64,000 nucleotides of DNA, taken from contig NZ_JAGHRE010000003.1 of NCBI RefSeq assembly GCF_017743935.1, positions 186,001 to 250,000 on the forward strand, read 5' to 3'. This DNA comes from Tropicibacter sp. R16_0. Its GTDB lineage: Bacteria > Pseudomonadota > Alphaproteobacteria > Rhodobacterales > Rhodobacteraceae. Below are positions 1-8,134 of this stretch, one piece after another (position 1 is the first letter of the stretch; every line of letters begins with the position of its first letter). Both the position numbers and the translations under genes were made by a program. The notes beneath the pieces were generated by a model that did no database searches, had not been told where the DNA came from, and was given only the letters and a program-made list of their open reading frames with translations.

Positions 1-1342
1 CCACCTTTCCATCTCCGCGCACCACGGCATAGCCGCGTTTGAGCGTTGCCTTGTAGCTGAGTGTCTCGCGCAGCCGGTCTGTGGCCTCGATCTGTTGCCG
101 CAACCGGTCCAGGCGCGCGGTTTGGGCCGTATTCATACGCTCGGTCAGACGGACCAGTTGATCCTTCTGTGCCGTCAGCTCACGCTGAATGGGGCGTAAC
201 GACAAGCGTGACGACAGGTTGCGACAGCGGTCCCGGCGTCCTTCGACCAGCGCGCGCAATGTCGACGGGCGCAGGTGCGCCGAGGCGTCCAGCAGTTTGA
301 CCCGCCGGTTCTGCACCCCCCGGATCAGCGCGTTGGGTAGGCGTTCAGCGGCCTGATCCAGCCGTTGCCGTGGCGTGTCCAACAGGGTCTCTGCGCGAGG
401 CAGGGCGCGGGACAGATCGCGCAGGCGTTGCGACCGACGCTGCACGCTGTCCGTGGTGGCGCGCGACAGGCGGGCGCCTTGCTCTTCGATCCAGGCGGCA
501 AGTTCGAGGCGCACCGGCACGGCAAGTTCGGCGGCTGCCGTTGGTGTGGGGGCCCGCCGGTCCGAGACAAAATCGATGAGCGTGGTATCTGTTTCGTGCC
601 CCACGGCCGAAATCAGGGGAATGTCGCTGGCGGCAGCAGCGCGCGCAACCACCTCTTCGTTGAAACCCCACAGATCCTCGACCGAGCCACCGCCACGGGC
701 CACGATCAAAAGATCGGGTCGGGGCAGGGCACCGCCAGGGGTCAGCTGGTTGAACCCATCGATGGCGCGGGCCACTTCGGGCGCGCAATTGGCACCTTGT
801 ACGGCGACAGGCCAGATCAGCACCTTGCGTGGAAACCGGTCGCGGAGCCGGTGTAGGATGTCCCGGATCACCGCGCCGGAGGGCGAGGTCACAACGCCGA
901 TGATCTGCGGTAGATAGGGCAGCGGCTTCTTGCGCTCAGGCGCAAAGAGCCCCTCGGCCTCCAGCTGCTTCTTGCGCTTTTCCAAAAGCGCCATCAGCGC
1001 GCCTTGGCCGGCCACCGCGACCTCGTCCACGTTCATGTTGTATTTCGATTGCGCACCAAAGGCCGTCAGCCGCCCGGTCACCACAACCTCGAGCCCTTCT
1101 TCGGGCACCACCGACAGGCCACTGATCTGACCCTTCCAAGTGGTGCAGGCCAGCACGCTGCGATCGTCTTTGACGTCGTAATACAGGTGACCCGAGCGCG
1201 CCTTGAACACGCGCCCGACTTCGCCACGCACGCGAATCCGCCCGAATGTGCCCTCGAGCGTGCGCTTCACCTCACCCGAGAGCTCGGAAACGCTGTATTC
1301 GGGCATGTTTTGGCCCGGTGTGGGATCGTCGAGAAGGTCCAT
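1..1342 (-). CDS. xseA: Exodeoxyribonuclease VII large subunit, 3' end cut by window edge
   Basis: The reverse strand reads MDLLDDPTPGQNMPEYSVSE from an ATG at 1342 and stays open to base 1, giving about 447 visible codons. An N-terminal OB-fold (roughly residues 15-110) is followed by the XseA catalytic region with the characteristic VARGGGSVEDLWGFNEE stretch and an RAPTPTAAAELAVP segment, then a long helical, Arg/Leu-rich C-terminal part. Exonuclease VII (XseA plus several XseB) degrades single-stranded DNA to oligonucleotides in the cytoplasm. The C-terminus lies outside the window, so length cannot be compared. It is divergent from the tetR gene at 1455. The family call is secure. Confidence 0.95.
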   Translation of the reverse strand, partial: MDLLDDPTPGQNMPEYSVSELSGEVKRTLEGTFGRIRVRGEVGRVFKARSGHLYYDVKDDRSVLACTTWKGQISGLSVVPEEGLEVVVTGRLTAFGAQSKYNMNVDEVAVAGQGALMALLEKRKKQLEAEGLFAPERKKPLPYLPQIIGVVTSPSGAVIRDILHRLRDRFPRKVLIWPVAVQGANCAPEVARAIDGFNQLTPGGALPRPDLLIVARGGGSVEDLWGFNEEVVARAAAASDIPLISAVGHETDTTLIDFVSDRRAPTPTAAAELAVPVRLELAAWIEEQGARLSRATTDSVQRRSQRLRDLSRALPRAETLLDTPRQRLDQAAERLPNALIRGVQNRRVKLLDASAHLRPSTLRALVEGRRDRCRNLSSRLSLRPIQRELTAQKDQLVRLTERMNTAQTARLDRLRQQIEATDRLRETLSYKATLKRGYAVVRGDGKV

Positions 1343-1454
1343 TCCTGCGCCCTGTTGTGCCTGTTTCGCGCAGCTTAATCCGTCGCGCGACCAAGGCCAA
1401 GCCAGAGCGGCGCGTCTTTACCTGACTTGGGCGGGGCAGGTATAGGTCGAAGTC

Positions 1455-2069
1455 ATGAAGACCGAAAAACCAAAGGCCTTTGCCGAGCTCAAACGGCGCG
1501 TGATCCTGGATGCCGCCATGGCCGAGTTCGAGGCGCATGGCCCCGACAAGGCGTCAATGCGGGCGATTGCCAAGGCGGCGGGCGTCACCACGGGTGCGAT
1601 CTATTCCATGTTTGAGGGCAAGGATGACCTGTATGGCGCGCTTCTGGCGGAATCGCTGGAGCGCCTGAAGCAGCATGTGGCAGCGCAAGTGGCCAAGGCC
1701 GATGGCCCGATGGAGCGCGTCGCAGCTTCGGTCGAGGCATTCTACAGCTATTATGCCGACCGCCTGTTTGAGGTGCAGTTGGGCATGCACAGCTTCGGTG
1801 GGATCGCGCGCAGCAGCCTGGGACGCGCGCGCGACCAGCAGCTGAACGCTGCACTTTTGGAAACGCTCGACATCATAGGCCGGGCGATTGCCGACGCCGC
1901 CCCGCATCTGTCCGCCCAAGAGGTTGAGGAAGAGCGCAACGCGGTCTTTGGTGGATTGATCGGAGTGCTGACGCTGGCTCACACTCGGCGCGCGCAATCT
2001 GTTGGCACCTCGGCCGAGGCGATTTTGGCTACGAACGTAACGGCACTTTTGGCGCGGCTGGGATCCTGA
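1455..2069 (+). CDS. TetR/AcrR family transcriptional regulator
   Basis: A 204-aa protein with a classic N-terminal TetR helix-turn-helix (about residues 12-60; motif SMRAIAKAAGVTTGAIYSMF followed by KDDLYGALL) and a divergent all-helical ligand-binding domain. TetR proteins usually repress neighbouring genes until a small ligand binds. The next gene is a crotonase on the same strand, and a 29-bp near-perfect palindrome lies between them, overlapping a TTGACA promoter element. The likely target is therefore the crotonase, with an acyl-CoA or related compound as a possible inducer (inference). The start has an ATG 12 codons before the HTH, as usual for the family. Confidence 0.92.
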   Translation: MKTEKPKAFAELKRRVILDAAMAEFEAHGPDKASMRAIAKAAGVTTGAIYSMFEGKDDLYGALLAESLERLKQHVAAQVAKADGPMERVAASVEAFYSYYADRLFEVQLGMHSFGGIARSSLGRARDQQLNAALLETLDIIGRAIADAAPHLSAQEVEEERNAVFGGLIGVLTLAHTRRAQSVGTSAEAILATNVTALLARLGS

Positions 2070-2109
2070 TTGACAGATCGTAACGATGTTATCAATGATA
2101 ACGTCGTTA
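2070..2109 (+). promoter_or_regulatory. Promoter plus 29-bp palindromic operator, probably for the TetR protein
   Basis: TTGACA at 2070-2075 fits a -35 box; a weak -10 (AATGAT, 2094-2099) lies 18 bp downstream. Covering that spacer and -10 is an inverted repeat at 2081-2109: TAACGATGTTATCA, one central A, then TGATAACGTCGTTA. Thirteen of 14 positions pair. The site sits immediately after tetR and before the crotonase, the expected place for a repressor operator. Assignment to this TetR protein is inference. Confidence 0.75.
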
Positions 2110-2135
2110 TGAAATTTGATTGGGAGGATGCTGAC

Positions 2136-2945
2136 GTGGTGGTACGCATTGAAAAGGACGGGCACATCTGGACGGTGATCCATGATCGGCCAGAGGCGCG
2201 CAACGGGATGGACCCGGTATCGGCGCAAGAGCTGCACGATGCCTTTCTGGAGTTTGAAAGCGATCCCGAGGCACGGGTCGCCGTGCTCTGGGGTGCGGGC
2301 GGGGCCTTTTGCGCGGGCTGGGATTTGAAACACGCGGCCTCTTTGGCGGATCCGGAAAAATGGGCAGCCGATATGAAAGAGCTGGCGTTTCCCGAAGACG
2401 GAGGCGCGCCGCGGCGTGGGGCTTTGGGACCGACGCGGTTGGAATTGACCAAACCAGTCATTGCGGCGGTCGAGGGGCCAGCGGTTGCGGGCGGGATGGA
2501 ACTGGCCATGTGGTGTGACATCCGGGTGATGGCCGACACCGCCTATCTGGGTGTCTTTTGTCGTCGATGGGGCATCACACTGATGGATGGTGGCACCGTC
2601 CGCCTGCCGCGTCTGGTGGGGCAAGGCAAGGCGCTTGAGATCGCCATGACCGGGCGCAAGGTCCCTGCCGAGGAATGCTATCAGATCGGTTTGGCCGAAA
2701 AGGTGGTGCCCGAGGGCGAGGCAAGAGCCGCGGCCGAGGCCATGGCGCGCGAGATCGCCCGGTTTCCGCAGATGGCGGTGCGCGCTGATCGGGCGGCCAT
2801 CATCGCGACGCGGGGCATGCCGGTGCGCCAAGCCCTGGAATATGAATGGGAGCATGGCCAGGATGCCATCGAGCAAGAAGGCACGGCGGGTGCTGGGCGG
2901 TTCAGCTCGGGCGCGGGACGACACGGGGATTTTCAGAACATCTGA
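2136..2945 (+). CDS. Crotonase (enoyl-CoA hydratase/isomerase) family protein
   Basis: About 269 aa from a GTG at 2136. The frame is open back to 2070, but the upstream part is the promoter/operator, and GGGAGG (2122-2127) sits 8 nt before the GTG, so I prefer this start to the TTG at 2070 or the ATG at 2109. Crotonase features: an RPEARNGM strand, the first oxyanion-hole motif GGAFCAGWDLKHA, and the second EGPAVAGGMELAMWCDIR. The position of the hydratase catalytic Glu (QPE in classical enoyl-CoA hydratases) reads CRRWGIT, so simple enoyl-CoA hydration is doubtful; isomerase, hydrolase or another CoA-ester chemistry is possible. Probably under the upstream TetR protein. Confidence 0.88.
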   Translation: MVVRIEKDGHIWTVIHDRPEARNGMDPVSAQELHDAFLEFESDPEARVAVLWGAGGAFCAGWDLKHAASLADPEKWAADMKELAFPEDGGAPRRGALGPTRLELTKPVIAAVEGPAVAGGMELAMWCDIRVMADTAYLGVFCRRWGITLMDGGTVRLPRLVGQGKALEIAMTGRKVPAEECYQIGLAEKVVPEGEARAAAEAMAREIARFPQMAVRADRAAIIATRGMPVRQALEYEWEHGQDAIEQEGTAGAGRFSSGAGRHGDFQNI

Positions 2946-3036
2946 GGGATGGGCGTGGTGAATGGCCGCGCTCCTCTTGCGGGGCGGGCCTTGGGGGGCT
3001 AGACCGCGCGGGACATTCTTGCGTTGGAGACCCCTC

Positions 3037-4299
3037 ATGAACATCCTCATTCTCGGCAGTGGTGGGCGTGAGCATGCCCTGGCCTGGGCTGTGCTGCAGA
3101 ACCCCAAATGCGACAAGCTGATCGTGGCGCCGGGCAACGCAGGTATCGCGCAGATCGCCGATTGCGCGGCCATCGACATCGAAAGCGGCGGCGTGGTGGT
3201 CAGCTTTGCCGAAGAGAACGCGATTGATTTTGTCATCGTGGGTCCCGAGGCGCCGCTGGCAGCCGGTGTTGCGGATCGCCTGCGCGAGGCGGGTATTCTG
3301 GTCTTTGGCCCTTCGGCGGCCGCAGCCCAGCTTGAGGCATCCAAGAGCTTCACCAAGGAAATCTGCGATGCGGCCAATGCGCCGACGGCGGGCTACGGGC
3401 ATTTCACAGATGCCGATGCGGCCAAAGCCTATATCCGCGAACAGGGTGCACCCATTGTGGTCAAGGCCGACGGTCTGGCCGCAGGCAAGGGCGTGATCGT
3501 GGCAATGGACGAGCAGACCGCACTTGATGCCATCGACGACATGTTCGGCGGTGCCTTTGGCGGAGCGGGCGCCGAGGTGGTGATCGAAGAGTTCATGGAA
3601 GGCGAAGAAGCGTCCCTTTTTGTGCTCTGCGATGGCGAAGACATCCTGTCCATCGGCACAGCCCAAGACCACAAGCGTGTGGGTGAGGGCGACACCGGGC
3701 TGAACACCGGCGGGATGGGTGCCTATTCTCCGGCCCCGGTGCTGAGCGCCGAGATCGAAGCGATTGCGATGGATCAGATCGTGCGCCCGACCATGGCCGA
3801 GATGGCCAAGCGCGGCATGCCGTTTCAGGGCGTGCTCTATGCCGGTCTGATGATCAAGGACGGCCAGCCGCGCCTCGTGGAATTTAATGTGCGCTTTGGC
3901 GATCCAGAGTGTCAGGTGCTGATGATGCGTCTGGGCGCGCAGGCAATGGATCTGATGCACGCCGCAGCGCAAGGGCGCTTGGCCGAAGCGCAGGTGAATT
4001 GGGGTGACGATCACGCGATCACGGTGGTGATGGCGGCCAAAGGCTATCCTGGGTCCTATGAGAAGGGCACCGAGATCAAGGGGCTGGATGCATTGCCCGA
4101 GGACAGTCACAACATGGTTTTCCATGCGGGCACCAAAGTCGAAGGTGGCGCGGTTCTGGCGACCGGCGGCCGCGTCCTGAACGTGACAGCGCGCGGCGCC
4201 TCACTGCGAGAGGCACGCGACCGGGCCTATGAAATGGTCGAGGCCATCGACTGGCCCGGCGGCTTCTACCGCCGCGATATCGGCTGGCGCGCGCTGTGA
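3037..4299 (+). CDS. purD: Phosphoribosylamine--glycine ligase (GAR synthetase)
   Basis: 420 aa, the normal PurD length. The start is the ATG at 3037 (MNILILGSGGREHALAWAV), the conserved N-terminus; an upstream in-frame extension to 2962 is not supported. It has an N-terminal Rossmann-like domain, an ATP-grasp domain with KADGLAAGKGVIVA and the HKRVGEGDTGLNTGGMGAYSP loop, and NVRFGDPECQ near the metal site. It catalyses ATP-dependent ligation of phosphoribosylamine and glycine, step 2 of purine synthesis, in the cytosol. It is followed by a strong intrinsic terminator. No other pur gene is adjacent. Confidence 0.97.
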   Translation: MNILILGSGGREHALAWAVLQNPKCDKLIVAPGNAGIAQIADCAAIDIESGGVVVSFAEENAIDFVIVGPEAPLAAGVADRLREAGILVFGPSAAAAQLEASKSFTKEICDAANAPTAGYGHFTDADAAKAYIREQGAPIVVKADGLAAGKGVIVAMDEQTALDAIDDMFGGAFGGAGAEVVIEEFMEGEEASLFVLCDGEDILSIGTAQDHKRVGEGDTGLNTGGMGAYSPAPVLSAEIEAIAMDQIVRPTMAEMAKRGMPFQGVLYAGLMIKDGQPRLVEFNVRFGDPECQVLMMRLGAQAMDLMHAAAQGRLAEAQVNWGDDHAITVVMAAKGYPGSYEKGTEIKGLDALPEDSHNMVFHAGTKVEGGAVLATGGRVLNVTARGASLREARDRAYEMVEAIDWPGGFYRRDIGWRAL

Positions 4300-4329
4300 G
4301 CCTGGTTTGGCTGTGAACACTGATTGAAG

Positions 4330-4353
4330 AAGGCCCCGTGAGGGGCCTTTTTT
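4330..4353 (+). terminator. Rho-independent terminator after purD
   Basis: Stem AAGGCCCC / GGGGCCTT (8 bp) with a GTGA loop followed by a T run, 30 bp after the purD stop. Confidence 0.9.
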
Positions 4354-4486
4354 GATATTGGGAAGCTCAGGCGCGTCTAATGTGCAATGGTGTTTGATCC
4401 ATCATGAAGCGTCAGGAATGAGCCCAGATGGGTATTTAGATATCGGTCTGCCTATCAATGAACATCCGCTTTGGAGACCGTACTAG

Positions 4487-4819
4487 ATGAGTATTTTCAA
4501 GGACTTTGAGATTGATGTTCTCAGGCGTCTTGGTGAAGGGGTGCTTTCAGCACGCCAGATCACGCAATTGAGCGAGGAAGGAGAATTGACATCTCTGAAC
4601 TTCAGCGGAAGCGGGTATCTGCTTACTGTGCGGCACAACAGTTTGGTCCTGGAGAGACGCGTTCTCAACCATCCAATCATCTCGGGAGCCGTCGGGGATT
4701 TGCTGACTGGGTTTGTCAAGTTCGTTGAGAAAGACGAAGTTACTCTTGAGTGCTTTTCCTATGGTGGGGAAGTTGTACCGCAAAACGTCCGAGACCTGGA
4801 AGTGCATGTAACCCATTAG
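4487..4819 (+). CDS. Hypothetical protein, 110 aa
   Basis: MSIFKDFEIDVLRRLGEG... to an LEVHVTH C-terminus. I do not recognise the family. It is soluble, acidic and mixed alpha/beta, with a helical N-terminal third (residues 1-30) followed by alternating hydrophobic strands. There is no signal peptide or Cys pair. It stands alone between the purD terminator and a repeat-bearing spacer, and its base composition is visibly less GC-rich than neighbouring genes, with AT-rich third positions. Such an orphan is compatible with recent acquisition. The in-frame start at 4487 has no strong ribosome-binding site (TGGAGACC lies about 13 nt upstream). Whether it is expressed is unclear. Confidence 0.6.
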   Translation: MSIFKDFEIDVLRRLGEGVLSARQITQLSEEGELTSLNFSGSGYLLTVRHNSLVLERRVLNHPIISGAVGDLLTGFVKFVEKDEVTLECFSYGGEVVPQNVRDLEVHVTH

Positions 4820-4837
4820 TTTTTTGACGATTAGTCT

Positions 4838-4871
4838 GCTCTGTTCAGCGATCTTTGATGTGTAACAGAGC
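4838..4871 (+). other. Stem-loop after the 110-aa gene
   Basis: GCTCTGTT (4838-4845) and AACAGAGC (4864-4871) form a perfect 8-bp stem with an 18-nt loop. No T tract follows; it may stabilise or terminate the upstream transcript. The T6 run at 4820-4826 precedes it. The rest of 4872-5020 shows nothing I recognise. Confidence 0.4.
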
Positions 4872-5020
4872 TGTTTCTGCGTCACGTTTGGGGTTGTTGA
4901 AAGATCTAGGTTTCATTCAGCGCCGCCTGGCGACAGTGATGCGGTGGGAGCCGAATTGGGGAGCGGGCGATCTCGGCAGGGGAAAGGTCGCGAACCTTGG
5001 GCGCGGCTGGAGGGGCGAGA

Positions 5021-5100
5021 TGCTCCCGCCCATCGTTGACGCCTGACGGCGGCGCCTCTGGTTGGGCCGGGCGCCGCGCTGACGCGCGGCGCGGCTGCAC
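5021..5100 (-). repeat. Composite hairpin repeat, copy R1 (degenerate)
   Basis: Contains the inverted arm B (CTCCCGCCC...GTTGGGCC, 5023-5067) followed by a GC-only hairpin (5068-5094) with the core GCGCCGCGCTGACGCGCGGCG. Related to copies at 15684, 40730, 44721, 59886 and 63735. It lies at the 3' end of the FG-GAP gene. Confidence 0.7.
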
Positions 5101-5106
5101 CCTGGA

Positions 5107-5858
5107 TCAACAGCTGCGCGCGGCCTCGAGGCTTTGGCGCCCGGTGAAAGGCCCAACGTCGTCTTGTTGCCAGTCCTGCCCGTCATAACGAACCGAGATG
5201 ATACGCCGCCAATCGCCCGAGGCGAGGATCAGCTCGGGTGTGTCCCCACACGCGCGCAGACCGCCCGAGATGAAGTCCTCGCCAATCCGATGATTTGTCA
5301 GGCCAGGGAGAGTTGCAATCTCGGTCAGCGCGCCGTCCTTGAAGCGCCAGATGCGCAGGGTCTTGGCCAGATGGGGGCGGTCGACATAGGCGATTTCGAC
5401 ATGGCCATCGCCGTCCAGATCACCGATCCCCACGGGTGCCAGCCAGCGGTTGCGGGTACCGATATGGGGGGTGGAGGCGATCTTTTGGCCGGTCAGATCA
5501 TAAACAGCCAGTTGCGCACCGGTTTGCGCTTGGCTTTCGATGGTGACGATTTCGGGCACCTCGTCGCCGTCCAGATCGGCTAGCCGGGGCGCAAGGTCCT
5601 CGAACACGCGATCTTGGGAGAGCCGGACTGTCACTGTCTGACTGCCTGACCGGATCACCAATGCGCCGTATTCCACGTCGTCGCCCAAAACACCATGAGG
5701 ATAGCGCCGGGTTGGCTCGTCATAGGCGGCAGTCACTGCTGGTTGTGTGGTTTGTGACGTGGCCGCTTGCGCCATTGGCCACAGACACAAAGCCATCACC
5801 GCGCCGCGAATGGGCGCGGGCCAGGGGCGCGACGGGTGGCGCGGCGCCCCCCGCAACA

Positions 5859-5859
<1 letters not shown>
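5107..5859 (-). CDS. Secreted FG-GAP/VCBS-repeat protein
   Basis: 250 aa. An N-terminal hydrophobic segment ending WPMAQA (about residues 20-33) looks like a signal peptide. Two FG-GAP/VCBS-type calcium-loop signatures follow: LADLDGDEVPEIV and GIGDLDGDGHVEIAY, within beta-propeller-like blades. Such proteins are periplasmic or outer-surface; no enzymatic role can be inferred. Its ATG shares a base with the TGA of the upstream ferredoxin gene, so the two are translationally coupled, a conserved-looking pairing rather than a functional link I can explain. The C-terminus ends in Cys, possibly paired with the Cys in RACGDTP. Confidence 0.85.
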
Positions 5860-6185
<326 letters not shown>

Positions 6186-6341
6186 TCACGTCTTCCTTTG
6201 CGATGTTCCGCAAACTCCTTAGACAAGGGACATGGGCGATGCCAGTGTCATTTGCGACCCCGGGGGACGCGTCTGGACTTTCGTAGCGTATGTTCTATCT
6301 TTGTTCTTGTAATTGTGACCTGAAAACAGGGCAGGGACGTG

Positions 6342-6719
6342 ATGTTCGTAACACCGATTCACCAAACCACTGCTGCAGGCGGCTGGCCGCGCCCGCCGGC
6401 CTGTCTGGTGGCCGCCCGGCTGGAGGAGCCGCCAGAGGGCGCGCGGATCACGGTGGCGGGGCTGGTGATCCTGCGGCAAAGGCCCGGGACCGCCAAGGGT
6501 GTGATCTTTCTCACGCTCGAGGATGAGACCGGTGTGGTCAACATCGTGGTCTGGCGCAAGATCTACGAACGTTTCCGCCGCGCGGTCATTGCCGGGCGGC
6601 TCTTGCGGGTCACGGGCCGGATGCAGCGGGCCCATTCCGTGACCCATGTGATTGCCGAAGAGATCGAGGATATCTCGCCCATGCTGGATCAGTTGCTGGC
6701 CCCGCAAGACGGGCCCTGA
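6342..6719 (+). pseudogene. Stand-alone DnaE2/ImuC C-terminal OB-fold fragment
   Basis: 125 aa from the ATG at 6342 (AGGGA at 6333-6337). The core VAGLVILRQRPGTAKGVIFL followed by TLEDETGVVNIVVW matches the C-terminal OB-fold of the error-prone polymerase DnaE2 (ImuC), as does the ending HVIAEEIEDISPMLDQLL. The polymerase, thumb and HhH parts are absent: the upstream 160 bp belong to the ferredoxin promoter region. Either this is the relic of a decayed dnaE2, or a domesticated single-stranded nucleic-acid binding OB protein. The frame is intact, has a plausible ribosome-binding site and shows no internal stop, which keeps the second option open. Confidence 0.75.
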
Positions 6720-6785
6720 TGACTCCCTTTGCGCGAGGTGTGATTTTGCGATAAGATCACGCCAAACGCCCACAGAGGCCCGAGC

Positions 6786-7361
6786 ATGACCCAGTTTCGT
6801 ATCACCCTGAGCGCGTTTGCGCTGACCGGCCTTGCGGCCTGCGCTTCGGCCGTGCCCGACCTGGGGGCCTTGAACGAGCCTGAGGTCACGCGCTTCAACG
6901 CCGAGGCCCCTCCGGGCGCCGCTCCCAACACCTGCTGGGGCAAGGACGTGACGCCCGCCATCATCGAAACCGTCACCAACCAGGTGATGCTGCAACCGGC
7001 CGAAGTGCTGGCTGATGGCACCGTGCAACAACCTGCCATCTTCAAGACCGAAACCCAGCAGCAGATCGTCCGCCCGCGACAGGAAACCTGGTTCCAGACG
7101 CCCTGCGCGCATGAGATGACGCCCGAGTTTGTTTCGTCGGTTCAGCGTGCACTGGCCGCACGCTATCTGTATCGCGGGCCGATCAATGGAGAGATGGACG
7201 CGCGCACCCGGGCCGCCGTACGCCGGTACCAAAAGCCCGAAGGCTTGGATTCAGGCATCCTGAGCCTCGCCGCTGCCCGCAAGATGGGGCTGGTCGCCGT
7301 TCAGCTTGACGGCGTCGAAGCAGATCTTGAACCGGATAAGGTCCAACAAGAAGACATCTGA
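6786..7361 (+). CDS. Lipoprotein with peptidoglycan-binding domain
   Basis: 191 aa. The N-terminal signal peptide ends in the lipobox LAAC (Cys about residue 19). A linker region with Cys in NTCWGKD and TPCAHEM (a possible disulfide) leads to a PG_binding_1-like helical module at the C-terminus (EFVSSVQRALAARYLYRGPINGEMDARTRAAVRRYQ). It is probably anchored in the outer membrane and contacts peptidoglycan. No enzymatic domain is visible. It is transcribed alone, convergent with the GST gene. Confidence 0.9.
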   Translation: MTQFRITLSAFALTGLAACASAVPDLGALNEPEVTRFNAEAPPGAAPNTCWGKDVTPAIIETVTNQVMLQPAEVLADGTVQQPAIFKTETQQQIVRPRQETWFQTPCAHEMTPEFVSSVQRALAARYLYRGPINGEMDARTRAAVRRYQKPEGLDSGILSLAAARKMGLVAVQLDGVEADLEPDKVQQEDI

Positions 7362-7384
7362 GCACACAGAGTCGCTGCGCAGCC

Positions 7385-8086
7385 CTATTTCCGTTTGAAC
7401 AGCGTGTCCTGCGCCTGTTTGCTGCGGTGATCGCCGCGCAGCTCGATCTTGAGCGACTGACCCGCCTGAACACCGGGACGGCTGCCGACCTGCTCCAGCC
7501 AGCGGGCGAAATGCGGCTTGTCGTCCAGTGTCTGCTGCTGCCCCTCCCACAGGCAAGCCCAGGGCCAGATTGCCATATCCGCGATCGAGTAGAAGTCGCC
7601 GGCCACGAATTCATTGTCCGCCAGACGCCGGTCCAAAACGCCATAGAGACGCGCAACCTCGGCGCGATAGCGATCCTTGGGATAGGGTAGATCCTGCGGT
7701 GGGTCCATGTTGGGCGCATATTTCAGAAAGTGATGGGCTTGCCCCGCCATCGGGCCAACGCCACCCATCTGCCACATGAGCCATTGTTCGACCGTCAAAC
7801 GATCTCGCTCGGTTTCGCCATAAAACCGCCCGGTCTTGCGCGCGAGGTACATCAGGATCGCCCCGCTTTCAAAAAGCGAGACCGGCGCGCCGTCCGGCCC
7901 GTCAGGGTCAGTGATGGCGGGCATCCGGTTGTTGGGGGCGATCTTCAGAAACTCAGGATCGAACTGGTCGCCCTTGCCGATGTTGATCAGGTGGAGGTTA
8001 TAGGGCAGCTCCATCTCTTCCAGCGCGATGGACACCTTCCACCCGTTGGGTGTCGGCCAGTAAAAAAGGTCGATTGGTTTCGGCAT
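7385..8086 (-). CDS. Glutathione S-transferase, YfcG/Ure2p-like
   Basis: 233 aa. An N-terminal thioredoxin-fold domain (FYWPTPNGWKVSIALEEMEL; residues 1-85) has the ESGAIL motif that binds the glutathione gamma-glutamyl group. The C-terminal helical domain (95-215) has the family N-capping SIADMAIWPW. YfcG-type GSTs act as disulfide-bond reductases or peroxidases on glutathione adducts in the cytosol. No redox genes adjoin it, so the substrate is unknown. The start ATG at 8086 gives the usual N-terminus. Confidence 0.93.
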   Translation of the reverse strand: MPKPIDLFYWPTPNGWKVSIALEEMELPYNLHLINIGKGDQFDPEFLKIAPNNRMPAITDPDGPDGAPVSLFESGAILMYLARKTGRFYGETERDRLTVEQWLMWQMGGVGPMAGQAHHFLKYAPNMDPPQDLPYPKDRYRAEVARLYGVLDRRLADNEFVAGDFYSIADMAIWPWACLWEGQQQTLDDKPHFARWLEQVGSRPGVQAGQSLKIELRGDHRSKQAQDTLFKRK

Positions 8087-8134
8087 GCCTGTCCCCCTCT
8101 GTCTCGCCCCCGTGGCGCAGTGTTCAGAGGCGGA

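Noticed and set aside
1554-3377. 607-aa minus-strand ORF and other long minus-strand ORFs over tetR, crotonase and purD
   Set aside because: Antisense shadows of well-supported plus-strand genes; low-complexity Arg/Pro/His composition typical of GC-rich antisense frames.
6219-7232. 337-aa minus-strand ORF across the DnaE2 fragment and lipoprotein
   Set aside because: Its sequence is Arg/Gly/His-rich shadow coding, while the plus strand encodes a recognisable OB fold and a lipobox protein.
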